Assembly: GCA_003524335.1 (NCBI GenBank)
Contig: DQHV01000033.1
Location: 12,621 to 22,339 of the forward strand
Reading direction: 5' to 3'
Origin: Candidatus Aminicenantota bacterium
GTDB lineage: Bacteria; Acidobacteriota; Aminicenantia; Aminicenantales; UBA8522
Length of the DNA stretch: 9,719 nucleotides
The translations under genes were made by a program, and so were the position numbers. This document shows, in pieces, positions 1 through 7,420 of the stretch; the first letter of the stretch is position 1, and each line of letters begins with the position of its first letter. The notes below the pieces were generated by a model. The model did no database searches. It worked only from the letters and a program-made list of their open reading frames with translations, and was not told the DNA's origin.

Positions 1-502
1 CGATGAACCGGCCGTCCGGCGACCAATCCGCGAATTCGGCCATGGGGATCGCGAGCTCCTGCGGGAAACCGCCGTCCAAGCCGACCGTGAACAGTTTGTT
101 GAACTTCCTGTTATGGCTCGTCCGGCCGGATTTAAAGAAAATGCTCCTCCCGTCCGGTGTCCATCCTTGGACGATATCAGGCGAGGGGTGATAGGTCAGC
201 CGTTTAGGCAGGCCGCCCTTAGAAGGAACGAGATAGACATCGGTGTTGCCGTCGTATTCGGCCGAAAAAGCGATCCATTTTCCATCGGGCGAAAACCGGG
301 GATTGCTTTCTCGACCCCGGTGAGCCGTCAACCTTCCGGCCGTTCCGCCTTCGACAGGGACCGTCCAGAGATCACCGGCATAGATAAAGGCGATAAGTTC
401 CCCGCTGATATCCGGCTGGTGAAGAAAACGGGCCACCTTCCCGGCTAAAGAGACGGAGAAGAGGATGAGAAGAGACAGGACGAGGCCGCAGGCTTTTTTC
501 AT
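1..502 (-). CDS. Tricorn-like exported peptidase, N-terminal part (runs off left edge)
   Basis: 167 codons are visible and the 3' part lies outside the window. The ATG at 502-500 follows an AGGAG (517-513 on the minus strand) at 10 bases. Residues 1-20 look like a signal peptide: a KK n-region, a hydrophobic stretch, and likely cleavage near SLA/GK at 20-21, so the protein is probably exported. The rest reads as PD40/WD40-like beta-propeller blades: FSPDGKWIAFS near residues 70-80, then WTPDGR and WSPDGR repeats. The stretch around GDLWTVPVEGG (43-53) is typical of the N-terminal propeller of Tricorn-type S41 proteases, which degrade peptides. The catalytic core is not visible, so a non-catalytic TolB-like propeller protein cannot be excluded. 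The gene is divergent from the transporter at 683. The family call is recognition from motifs; the peptidase function is inferred. Confidence 0.8.
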   Translation of the reverse strand, partial: MKKACGLVLSLLILFSVSLAGKVARFLHQPDISGELIAFIYAGDLWTVPVEGGTAGRLTAHRGRESNPRFSPDGKWIAFSAEYDGNTDVYLVPSKGGLPKRLTYHPSPDIVQGWTPDGRSIFFKSGRTSHNRKFNKLFTVGLDGGFPQELAIPMAEFADWSPDGRFI

Positions 503-585
503 ATGATGCTTTCTCCTACCTGAGGTTGGCTCCGAAATTTTTGTATTCTCATGGATTTTCGACCTCCGCTCGATCCTTTCAGGCT

Positions 586-614
586 ATTATCGACAAAATA
601 GGGGCGGCTGCCAA
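586..614 (-). promoter_or_regulatory. Sigma-70-type promoter for the Tricorn-like gene
   Basis: On the minus strand, TTGGCA (614-609) and GATAAT (591-586) are separated by exactly 17 bases. Each hexamer matches the consensus at 5 of 6 positions. Transcription would start near 580, giving a leader of roughly 75 bases before the ATG at 502. Confidence 0.6.
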
Positions 615-638
615 GACTTAGCGTCCAGGGCTTTTCGT

Positions 639-667
639 TTGCGCAGACGGGCGAACCTGACTATAAT
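639..667 (+). promoter_or_regulatory. Possible promoter for the MFS transporter operon
   Basis: A perfect TATAAT lies at 662-667, with a weak TTGCGC 17 bases upstream (639-644). The start would fall near 674, inside the GAAGG ribosome site of the transporter, so the transcript would be nearly leaderless. That makes the assignment doubtful. The rest of the divergent region 503-682 shows no other clear element. Confidence 0.25.
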
Positions 668-682
668 CCCGAAGGCAGAAAA

Positions 683-2017
683 ATGAGATGGATCGTCCTG
701 CTCCTGGTCAGTATCGTGCTGGCCCTGAGCTTTTTTGCCTATGACTCTCTGTCTCCCATCAAAGAGACCATCCAGGTCCATCTGCAGTTCAGTTCGACCG
801 ACTACGGCCTCCTGGTCTCCGTGTATTCCATCCCCAACACCATCCTGTTCATGGTGATCTTGGGCGGCATCTTTGCCGACCGCTGGGGAATCCGCAAAAC
901 CGGGCTGGCGGCGGCCCTCGCCTGCGTCCTGGGCGCCGTGATCACGGCTTATGGAGCCAGCGACCTCTTTGTACGGGGCGGGTTAGGGCATACGTTCCTG
1001 AGTTCCTTCCTGCCGCGTTTTTCGGCACCCCTGAAGATGATGGTTTTGGGCCGATTCTTCTTCGGCCTGGGAGCGGAAACCCTCAACATCGTCGTGCTCA
1101 AGATCCTGGTGAAATGGTTCAAAGGGAGAAAAATGGCTTTCGCCTTCTCGCTCATGACGATCATCGCCCGGATGGGAACGGCCGCCGTCCTGATTCTCTC
1201 CCCCGTCCTCATCGAGGCCAAGACGGGATGGGCGACGTCCCTCTGGGTTTCTGCTTTCCTGATGCTTCTCGGGTTCCTGCTCCTCCTGGTCTATTTGTCC
1301 TTTGATCGGCGTTATCCGGAGGCCGCGAAGGAGAACGCCGATGATTTTCGAAGCCGCGATATCGTGGCCCTTCTAAAGAATAAGTCATTCCTCTTCATCT
1401 GCCTTCTCTGTGTGATGTTCTATTCCGCGTTTTTTCCCTTTTTGTCCTTCCTCCCGGACCTGCTCCACAACAAGTTCCAGTTGTCGCTCCGGTTGAGCGG
1501 AGCCCTGAGCAGCCTGATGATCTGGGGGACGATCGTCTTCATCCCCATCGTCGGCTGGTTTGTCGACAACAAGGGAAAAATCGCTTCTCTCCTGCTCTAC
1601 GGTTCGGGGATGCTCTTTTTCTCCCATCTCGTCCTGGCCAAAACCAGCCTGACGCCCTATCTCGCCATCGTCGTCCTGGGCCTGGCCTTTACCCTTGTCC
1701 CGGCGGCCTTGTGGCCGGCCGTTCCGCGGGTCGTCGACGAAAAGAGGGTGGGCACCGCATACGGGATCATGACCTGGACGCAGAGCCTGGGCATTCTGGC
1801 ATTTCCCTACCTGGCCGGACGAATCACCGACCTTTCCAACCCGGGAGTCGGGCTCGAGGAGGTCCAGAGCGGGCGGGCTTTTCTCGATTACTCGAACACC
1901 TCCTTGATGTTCGCCGGGCTCGGGATCATGAGTTTTCTTTTCGCCCTCTTGCTCAAAAGAGAAGATTCAGGGAAGAGCGGTTTCGGGCTGCAGCTGCCCG
2001 AAAAGCGCGTCAGGTAA
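683..2017 (+). CDS. MFS transporter, MFSD1-like
   Basis: A 444-residue integral membrane protein of the major facilitator superfamily with about 12 hydrophobic segments. The loop between segments 2 and 3 carries the family motif GGIFADRWGIRK (61-72). GRFFFGLGAETLN (123-135) with WFKGRKMAFAFSL (145-157), and AALWPAVPRVV (341-351) with VGTAYGIMTWTQSLG (356-370), closely resemble the signature regions of the MFSD1 group, as I remember it. Animal MFSD1 is reported to transport dipeptides out of lysosomes, so a short-peptide substrate is plausible here but inferred. A GAAGG site (671-675) lies 7 bases before the ATG. It is followed after 49 bases by an S41 peptidase gene, which supports a link to peptide use. 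Another MFS substrate cannot be excluded. Confidence 0.88.
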   Translation: MRWIVLLLVSIVLALSFFAYDSLSPIKETIQVHLQFSSTDYGLLVSVYSIPNTILFMVILGGIFADRWGIRKTGLAAALACVLGAVITAYGASDLFVRGGLGHTFLSSFLPRFSAPLKMMVLGRFFFGLGAETLNIVVLKILVKWFKGRKMAFAFSLMTIIARMGTAAVLILSPVLIEAKTGWATSLWVSAFLMLLGFLLLLVYLSFDRRYPEAAKENADDFRSRDIVALLKNKSFLFICLLCVMFYSAFFPFLSFLPDLLHNKFQLSLRLSGALSSLMIWGTIVFIPIVGWFVDNKGKIASLLLYGSGMLFFSHLVLAKTSLTPYLAIVVLGLAFTLVPAALWPAVPRVVDEKRVGTAYGIMTWTQSLGILAFPYLAGRITDLSNPGVGLEEVQSGRAFLDYSNTSLMFAGLGIMSFLFALLLKREDSGKSGFGLQLPEKRVR

Positions 2018-2066
2018 AACCCCTCGGGCGACCGTCTCGGCGGAGTCCCCGGGGAAAGGAGTGCTC

Positions 2067-3524
2067 ATGCCGACCAGAGACCGGAGAACGGGTCTCAAGG
2101 ACCCGGTGGCCAATTTTGACGCTCTCTGGAGGATGTTCGACCGAAACTACGGGAGCTTTATCCCCAAGCGGATCGATTGGGATCTCCTCTACCGGGTTTA
2201 CCGTCCGAGAGTCAACGCCCGGACGAACGACCGGGAACTCTTCGAGATCATGTCGCGCCTGCTCGAGCACCTCAACGACAACCACGTCAAGATTCAGTCG
2301 CGCCGGCCGCCGCGCTTTTTCCGGTCGGGTATCCTTGGCCAGCTCAACAGGGATGATCGGGGACGTCACCTCCCCATCGGCTACAACATCCCCGATTTTT
2401 CACTCGACTTGGTCAAGAAAAGCTATCTTCGGGGACACTTTGAAGAGCGACTCCCGGGCACCCGGCTCGCCGCCTATTTCGGCGGCGACTTTCCTCTGTA
2501 CACCTTCGGTCGGCTGAAGAAAGATATCGGCTACTTCCATATCCGGAATTTCGACGAGGCCGGGAGAACCGCGGCCGTAGCCGACGAAATCGTCACCAGG
2601 TTCAGAAACGCCCGGGTCCTGATCGTCGACATCCGCGGAAACGGCGGCGGTTGGGACCCCGTGGCCAAAGCCATCGCCGACCGGTTTGCCGACACCCGGC
2701 GTCTCTACATGGTCACCCGGACCCGCAACGGACCCCGGCATGATGATTTCACGCCGCCGCGCTACTGGTACACCGAGCCTAAAGGCCCGCATCCGTTCAC
2801 CAACCCGGTCGTCCTGCTCACCCACCGCTGGTCGATCAGCGCGGCCGACTGCTTTGCCCTGGCTATGAGGGCGCTCCCCCATGTGACCAACCTCGGCGAG
2901 TTCACTTCCGGGGCCTACTCCGACGAATACTGGGATACCCTCCCCAACGGATGGGAGGTCTCGATCGCCAACAAGCTCTACCTGGATGCGGACGGACGGT
3001 GCTGGGAGGGGATCGGGACGCCGCCGGACATCCGCCTGGTCAACACGAGAGAAGACATTGCGGCGGGAAGGGACCGGGTCCTGGAAACGGCTGTGGAGCT
3101 CCTGATGGCGGGTTTGGCCCCACGGCATGAGGCAAAACCGGCCCCCCGGCCGCGGGAGTCGTTGGCGGAGAGCCTGGAAAGGGCCATTACGTCGTTGGGT
3201 ATCCGGAGGGCGGTCGACCTGTTCAGCCGGGCCAGGCGGCGTGATCCCAGCACCTACTATATCGATCGCGAGGAGATGGATGCCCTGGCCAAGAGCCTTC
3301 AGTCTCAAGCGAGGGTTGAGGAGGCGTTCGAGGTCCTGAAGCTCAATCGCCGGCAGTTTCCCCGGGATTATCATGTCTATCAGAGTCTGGCGGAAGCATT
3401 TGAAAAAAAGAGAAAGGATCGCCTGGCCAGGAGTTGCTATCGGAAGGCCTTGGAACTCAACCCGAAGAACCTCCCCGAAGAAAAGCGGGACTCGGAAAAA
3501 GCCCTGGAGATAGTGAATCGCTGA
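2067..3524 (+). CDS. S41-family peptidase with C-terminal TPR region, no signal peptide
   Basis: 485 residues from the ATG at 2067. This start is preferred over the GTG at 2061 because the strong AAAGGAG (2055-2061) overlaps that GTG and lies 5 bases before the ATG. The N-terminal part (15-75, ALWRMFDRNYG and LNDNHV) is typical of tail-specific/Tricorn-like S41 peptidases. The core holds VLIVDIRGNGGGW (184-196). RWSISAADCFALAM (254-267) contains the probable nucleophile Ser258, and GEFTSGAYSD and EGIGTPPDI (314-322) follow. No Lys of the CtpA type is seen after GE, so a Tricorn-style Ser/Glu arrangement is more likely. Residues 375-470 form about two TPR-like repeats ending in YRKALELNPKN. 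There is no hydrophobic N-terminus, so the enzyme looks cytoplasmic, which is unusual for S41. It is likely cotranscribed with the flanking transporter and methyltransferase genes. Confidence 0.85.
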   Translation: MPTRDRRTGLKDPVANFDALWRMFDRNYGSFIPKRIDWDLLYRVYRPRVNARTNDRELFEIMSRLLEHLNDNHVKIQSRRPPRFFRSGILGQLNRDDRGRHLPIGYNIPDFSLDLVKKSYLRGHFEERLPGTRLAAYFGGDFPLYTFGRLKKDIGYFHIRNFDEAGRTAAVADEIVTRFRNARVLIVDIRGNGGGWDPVAKAIADRFADTRRLYMVTRTRNGPRHDDFTPPRYWYTEPKGPHPFTNPVVLLTHRWSISAADCFALAMRALPHVTNLGEFTSGAYSDEYWDTLPNGWEVSIANKLYLDADGRCWEGIGTPPDIRLVNTREDIAAGRDRVLETAVELLMAGLAPRHEAKPAPRPRESLAESLERAITSLGIRRAVDLFSRARRRDPSTYYIDREEMDALAKSLQSQARVEEAFEVLKLNRRQFPRDYHVYQSLAEAFEKKRKDRLARSCYRKALELNPKNLPEEKRDSEKALEIVNR

Positions 3525-3561
3525 GGGCCCGGCGTCCCGACATCGTATAAGGAGAGCAGGA

Positions 3562-4995
3562 ATGGAGGCAAAACAGCGGCTCCGGATACCCCGGCTCCAT
3601 TTCTTGACGCCCGAGAAAATGGAGATGATCCATGGGGCGACTCTGACCGTCTTGAAGGAAACAGGCATCCTGGTCAAAGACCTCAAGGCCCTGGAGATCC
3701 TCAAAGAGGCGGGGTGCCATGCAGAGGGAGAGAGGGTAAGGATTCCGGCTTCTCTTGTGGAAAATGCCCTCAAGAATGCCGTCCCTCGCATCCTGATGAC
3801 CGACCGGAGCGGAAGGCCGGCAATGACCCTCGAGGGAGATGAAGTCTGGTTTGGCACAGGCTCCGATACGCCCCACGTGATCGACCCCTATACAGGGCAG
3901 AGAAGGCGGACCGTGTTGAAGGACATCGAAAACGTCTCCAAGCTCGTGGACGCCCTGCCGGAATTGAGCTTCGTCATGTGTTCGGGGATCGCCAGCGACG
4001 TAAACCCGGAGATAGCGGATATCCATCATTTCCTGGCGATGGTCAGCCGAACGGAAAAACCGGTCGTCTTCACCTCCTGGAACCTCGCCAACCTGACGAC
4101 GATCATCGAGATGGCGGCCGCGGCGGCCGGAGGAGAAGACAGACTCCGGGCGAATCCGTTCCTCGCTCTCTACACAGAGCCCATTTCCCCTTTGATTCTT
4201 GGCCGGGACTCCACCCAGAAACTCCTGTTCATGGCCGAGCGATCTCTCCCCGTTGTTTTCGCCCCGGGGATGATCACCGGGGCGACGGGGCCCGTGACTC
4301 TGGCCGGAGGGATCGTCCAGGCCAACGCCGAGATCCTGGCCGGGTACATACTCGCCAACCTGGTGAGGCCGGGGACTCCGTTTATCTATGGAGGGAGCGG
4401 TGAGCCCATGGACATGTCGGCCATGCTCATGAGCTACGCGGCGCCTGAATCCATGCTCGTGGTCTCAGCTCTGACGGATATGTCCAAGTACTACGGCCTG
4501 CCTTCCTTCGGCTACGCCGGATGCTCCGACTCCAACCTTTATGACCAGCAGGCTTCGCTCGAGTCCGCGCTCTGGATTCTCATGGCCAGCCTGAACGGGG
4601 CCAACCTCGTCCACGACGTTGGCTATATCAACAACGGCCTGACGACATCCCTCGAACAGATCGTCGTTTCGGCCGAAGTGGTCGGTTTGGTGAGGCGGAT
4701 CGCCGGCGGGATCGACGTCGACGAAGAAACGATGGCGCTCGACCTTATCGCCGAGGTCGGACCCGGAGGCGAGTACTTGACGAGCGAGCACACCTTGAGA
4801 CATTTCCGGGATAACTGGTTTCCGAGGCTGATCTCCAGGGATCCGTATGAGAAATGGGAGCAAAAGGGGCGAAAAGACCTGGGGAACCGGGCGAATGAAT
4901 TCGTCCACCGTATCCTGGAGAATCACAAGCCCAGGGCCCAGGAAGGCAGGGTGGCCGACGAACTCCGGAGGATCGTGCAGGCCAGAGATCGGTAG
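3562..4995 (+). CDS. MttB-family (trimethylamine methyltransferase-like) protein, no pyrrolysine codon
   Basis: 477 residues, close to the 480-500 usual for the family (COG5598). AAGGAG (3549-3554) lies 7 bases before the ATG. Recognisable stretches are FGTGSDTPHVIDPYTGQRR (97-115), the long barrel region with APGMITGATGP (234-243) and FIYGGSGEPMDM (274-285), and FGYAGCSDSNLYDQQASLE (316-334). LVHDVGYINNGLTTSLEQ (349-366) and the C-terminal LRHFRDNWFPRL (412-423) also fit. Members transfer a methyl group from a quaternary or tertiary amine to a corrinoid protein. Methanogen MttB needs pyrrolysine at an in-frame TAG. None is present, so this belongs to the non-Pyl group, which includes glycine betaine, proline betaine and carnitine demethylases. 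The substrate is unknown, and no corrinoid protein or reductive activator is in the window. The gene follows the S41 gene by 37 bases and converges on hypA. Confidence 0.88.
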   Translation: MEAKQRLRIPRLHFLTPEKMEMIHGATLTVLKETGILVKDLKALEILKEAGCHAEGERVRIPASLVENALKNAVPRILMTDRSGRPAMTLEGDEVWFGTGSDTPHVIDPYTGQRRRTVLKDIENVSKLVDALPELSFVMCSGIASDVNPEIADIHHFLAMVSRTEKPVVFTSWNLANLTTIIEMAAAAAGGEDRLRANPFLALYTEPISPLILGRDSTQKLLFMAERSLPVVFAPGMITGATGPVTLAGGIVQANAEILAGYILANLVRPGTPFIYGGSGEPMDMSAMLMSYAAPESMLVVSALTDMSKYYGLPSFGYAGCSDSNLYDQQASLESALWILMASLNGANLVHDVGYINNGLTTSLEQIVVSAEVVGLVRRIAGGIDVDEETMALDLIAEVGPGGEYLTSEHTLRHFRDNWFPRLISRDPYEKWEQKGRKDLGNRANEFVHRILENHKPRAQEGRVADELRRIVQARDR

Positions 4996-5028
4996 GCTCG
5001 GGCCGGGCGGAGCACCCAAGCCAGCGGT

Positions 5029-5373
5029 CTAGACTTCCAAGTCGATCTTATCGAGCAGGAGCTCCATGCCTTCCAGGAGCTCGAGGTCGGTCGATCCGCA
5101 GGAGGGGCAAACGAGGACGAAGTCCTCTTTCTCGATCTCCGCCGCGCATTTCCGGCAGCGCATTTTGAGGGGGACTTCTTCGATCTCCAGCCGGGCCTCG
5201 GCCGCGATCGTGTCCTGTTTATAGCTGTCAAAGGCGGTTTGCAGGAACTCGGGCACGACACCGGCCAGCTTTCCCACCCTCAATCTCACTCCGACGATCT
5301 TGGTGGCCTGATTTTCCCGGGCTTTTGCTTCCAGGATCTCGAACAGGCTGGCGACGATGGAGAGCTCATGCAT
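5029..5373 (-). CDS. hypA: Hydrogenase nickel-insertion protein HypA
   Basis: 114 residues, the normal length. HypA takes nickel and, with HypB, delivers it to the large subunit of [NiFe] hydrogenases. The N-terminus is MHELS, with His2 and Glu3 being the known nickel site. The zinc-binding domain is visible as CRKC (Cys73, Cys76) and CPSC (Cys89, Cys92). The start ATG overlaps the end of hypB by 8 bases, so the two are translationally coupled. The gene converges on the methyltransferase gene with 33 bases between stops, and I see no convincing terminator there. The remaining maturation genes hypCDEF are not in the window. Confidence 0.97.
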   Translation of the reverse strand: MHELSIVASLFEILEAKARENQATKIVGVRLRVGKLAGVVPEFLQTAFDSYKQDTIAAEARLEIEEVPLKMRCRKCAAEIEKEDFVLVCPSCGSTDLELLEGMELLLDKIDLEV

Positions 5374-6043
5374 GGCGCTGGTGCTGGATCATGTTGACAC
5401 GGCTTTCGATGAAATAGCGGGCCAACTCGGCGATCCCCCTCCCTTTAAGGGCGGAGGTGACAAAAATCCGGAGGCGGGGGTTGAGGTCCAGGGCTTCGTT
5501 CCCGGCCTTCTCCAGGTCAAAAGGCAGATAGGGGATCAGGTCCGATTTGGTGAAGATCAGGCAATCGGCGCTGGCGAAGGCCTTGGGGTATTTCTTAGGC
5601 TTGTCGTCTCCCTCGGGTGCGGAAAGGAGCACGCAGCGGATGTTTTCCCCCAGGTCGTAGCCGGCGGGGCAAACGAGGTTGCCGACGTTTTCGATAAACA
5701 AGAACTTGGTCTCAGCGGGGATTTCGGGAAGTAGCTTGCCGACCATCTTAGCCTCGAGATGACAAGCTCCTCCCGTCGTGATCTGCCAGGCGGGAACGCC
5801 CTTCCGGCGGATCCTGTCGGCGTCTCTCTCTGTCTCGATGTCGCCCTCGATCACGGCCAGCGGATGGGTGGGATGGAGCGTCTCGACGATCCTTTCCAAG
5901 AGCGTCGTTTTCCCCGACCCCGGCGAGCTGAGAAGATTCACCACCAGGACGCCCGCCGCCTCCAGCTTCTCCCGGATCTCGGCGGCGACCTTCTTGTTCG
6001 AACCGAGGATCTCTTCCCGGACGATCAGTTCCTTCTTGCTCAT
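5366..6043 (-). CDS. hypB: Hydrogenase nickel-incorporation GTPase HypB
   Basis: 225 residues. HypB is a SIMIBI-class GTPase that drives nickel delivery with HypA. Visible motifs are the P-loop SPGSGKTT (40-47), EGDIETERDADRI (66-78), and the metal site GGACHLEAKMV with Cys94 and His95. A further metal ligand, Cys125, lies in ENVGNLVCPAG, and TKSD (165-168) is the guanine-specificity motif in its variant form. The N-terminus lacks both the CxxCGC nickel site of E. coli HypB and any His-rich nickel-storage stretch, so this is the minimal form. GAGGAG lies about 10 bases before the ATG. It sits just downstream of a truncated maturation peptidase remnant and overlaps hypA. Confidence 0.97.
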   Translation of the reverse strand: MSKKELIVREEILGSNKKVAAEIREKLEAAGVLVVNLLSSPGSGKTTLLERIVETLHPTHPLAVIEGDIETERDADRIRRKGVPAWQITTGGACHLEAKMVGKLLPEIPAETKFLFIENVGNLVCPAGYDLGENIRCVLLSAPEGDDKPKKYPKAFASADCLIFTKSDLIPYLPFDLEKAGNEALDLNPRLRIFVTSALKGRGIAELARYFIESRVNMIQHQRHA

Positions 6044-6068
6044 CTCTCACCGGCTCCTCAACACAATC

Positions 6069-6206
6069 TTAACCTTCCTGTCGATCACGGGGCGCGGCCG
6101 TTCTCTCTTTCTGACCGACCTCTTTTTTGAACCTGCCGGCCACCTGGATGGCGATTCCATCAGGGCCGTAGAGCTCTTTTCCTAGGCCGAGAAGGAGGGT
6201 CTTCAC
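6069..6206 (-). pseudogene. Truncated HycI/HyaD-type hydrogenase maturation peptidase remnant
   Basis: A 45-codon reading frame starting with GTG at 6206-6204. Its GTG overlaps the TGA of the histidine kinase gene (GTGA), a typical operon junction. The first 30 residues match the N-terminus of HycI/HyaD-type endopeptidases: [19 protein letters not shown] (2-20), equivalent to the family pattern of GxGN, a GDDG-like turn and a following helix. Asp16 falls exactly where HycI has its nickel-binding Asp16. Similarity stops near residue 30. The tail (31-45) is polar and unrelated, and a TAA ends the frame where the full protein should be about 150 residues. No other frame before hypB at 6043 continues the domain, so the rest has been deleted rather than merely frameshifted. 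A functional micro-protein is possible but unlikely. Confidence 0.65.
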
Positions 6207-7312
6207 TTCTCTTCAGGCTCTGCCTTGGGCAGCCGGACGGAAAAAGTCGAGCCTTGTCCCGGCTCGCTCGCCACCTGGATGGAACCGTTGTGGGCTTCGA
6301 CGATCTTTTTAGCGATGGCCAGCCCCAGTCCGGTGCCCTTTGTCTTTTGGTCCTCGCCCCGGCTGACGCGGTAGAATTGATCGAAGACGAGCGGCAGATG
6401 TTCCCGGGAGATACCGATGCCGGTATCGATCACATCAGCGACCAGGGTGCCGTCCTCTTCGCGCACAGTGATCACCACCGAACCCTCGGGCTTATTGTAT
6501 TTGATGGCGTTGCTGATGAGGTTAGAAAACACTTGCTCCAGGGACTGTTCGTCAGCCAGGATAAGGGCCGTTTTTTTCATGGGCCGGAGCTCAAGCTTGA
6601 CCCCGGACTCCTGGGCCAAAGGCTTCATGAATTCCACTTGCTTGTCCAGGAGCTTCTCCAGGGCGATAGGCTTGAGCTTGTCGACGATTTGCCCCCGGCT
6701 GATCCTGGCCATGTCCAGCCAATCGTTGATCAGGTGGAGAAGGCTCTCCAGTCGCTCCCTTGCGCGGAGGATCATGTCCTTCTGCGTGTCTTCGACATGA
6801 CCCACCATTCCGGCGAGAATCACCTCAAAGTACTGCTGGATGGCGACCAGCGGGCTCCGCAGCTGGTGGGACACCATGGTGATGAAGTTCTCTTCCATGA
6901 CCTTTTTTTCGTGCCGCAAGCTCTCGGCCTCCAGCGCCAGCTTGCGTCTCTCCAGCGCCCGCCGGATGATGATGCGGAGCTCGTCCGGCGTGAAAGGCTT
7001 GGGCAGGAAATCGTAGGCACCCTTCTTCATCGCCTCGACGGCCGATTCCACCGTGGCGTAGCCGGTGATGACGATCGGGATGATCCCGGGGTCGATGTTT
7101 TTGATCCTTTCGAGAACCTCAAACCCGCTGAGACCGGGCATCTTGAGGTCGATCAGGGCCAGGGCCGGCTTCAGGTCCCTGGCTTTTTCCAAGCCAACCT
7201 TGCCGTTCTCAGCGGTTTCCGCCCTGAATCCGTCTTTAACCAGGATCAAGGAGCAGGCATCGCGCATGGCTTCTTCATCGTCGATGACCAGGATGATCGG
7301 TTTTTCGGCCAT
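6203..7312 (-). CDS. Hybrid sensor: receiver domain followed by histidine kinase
   Basis: 369 residues, cytosolic, with no membrane segment. The receiver domain spans about 5-120: acidic pair Asp11/Asp12, phospho-acceptor Asp55 in LIDLKMPG, Thr83 and Lys105 in KPF. A coiled linker (120-142) leads to a HisKA domain with [10 protein letters not shown] and the phospho-accepting His149. The HATPase_c domain follows: N-box [10 protein letters not shown] (264-273), G1 DTGIGI (296-301), F box near FDQFYR (310-315), and G2 [12 protein letters not shown] (326-337). Every catalytic residue looks intact. The input is phosphorylation of its own receiver, probably from another kinase, so it acts inside a relay. 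The double-receiver gene just upstream is the natural partner. GGAGAGG precedes the ATG by 4 bases. Confidence 0.95.
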   Translation of the reverse strand: MAEKPIILVIDDEEAMRDACSLILVKDGFRAETAENGKVGLEKARDLKPALALIDLKMPGLSGFEVLERIKNIDPGIIPIVITGYATVESAVEAMKKGAYDFLPKPFTPDELRIIIRRALERRKLALEAESLRHEKKVMEENFITMVSHQLRSPLVAIQQYFEVILAGMVGHVEDTQKDMILRARERLESLLHLINDWLDMARISRGQIVDKLKPIALEKLLDKQVEFMKPLAQESGVKLELRPMKKTALILADEQSLEQVFSNLISNAIKYNKPEGSVVITVREEDGTLVADVIDTGIGISREHLPLVFDQFYRVSRGEDQKTKGTGLGLAIAKKIVEAHNGSIQVASEPGQGSTFSVRLPKAEPEEK

Positions 7313-7330
7313 GGTACCTCTCCATAAAAT

Positions 7331-7359
7331 ATTTTACACGAAAATCGGACTCATTTCAG
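7331..7359 (-). promoter_or_regulatory. Possible internal promoter before the histidine kinase
   Basis: In the 108-base gap between the receiver gene and the kinase gene, CTGAAA (7359-7354) and TAAAAT (7336-7331) are separated by 17 bases on the minus strand, matching the sigma-70 consensus at 4 and 5 of 6 positions. The local sequence is AT-rich against a GC-rich background. The same gap holds only weak stems and no terminator. Confidence 0.35.
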
Positions 7360-7420
7360 CAGGCCAGCGGGCGCGCGCTGCTCTTTTTCCACGCTAATGA
7401 GGCGAGGGACTCTCCCGAGC

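Noticed and set aside
2400..3857. A 485-codon open frame on the minus strand opposite the S41 and methyltransferase genes
   Set aside because: It lies antisense to two well-supported genes, spans their junction, reads as low-information Arg/Pro/Gly-rich sequence and has no ribosome site. It is a by-product of GC-rich codon use.
4996..5022. Imperfect stem GCTCGGG/CCCAAGC between the convergent methyltransferase and hypA genes
   Set aside because: It has a mismatch, a 12-base loop and no T-tract on either strand, which is too weak to call a bidirectional terminator.
6044..6158. A 38-codon minus-strand frame in another phase between kinase and hypB
   Set aside because: It is basic, low-information sequence with no family match. 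The peptidase remnant frame explains the same stretch better.
6254..7327. A 357-codon open frame on the plus strand opposite the histidine kinase
   Set aside because: It is antisense to a kinase with all motifs intact, and its translation shows no family features.
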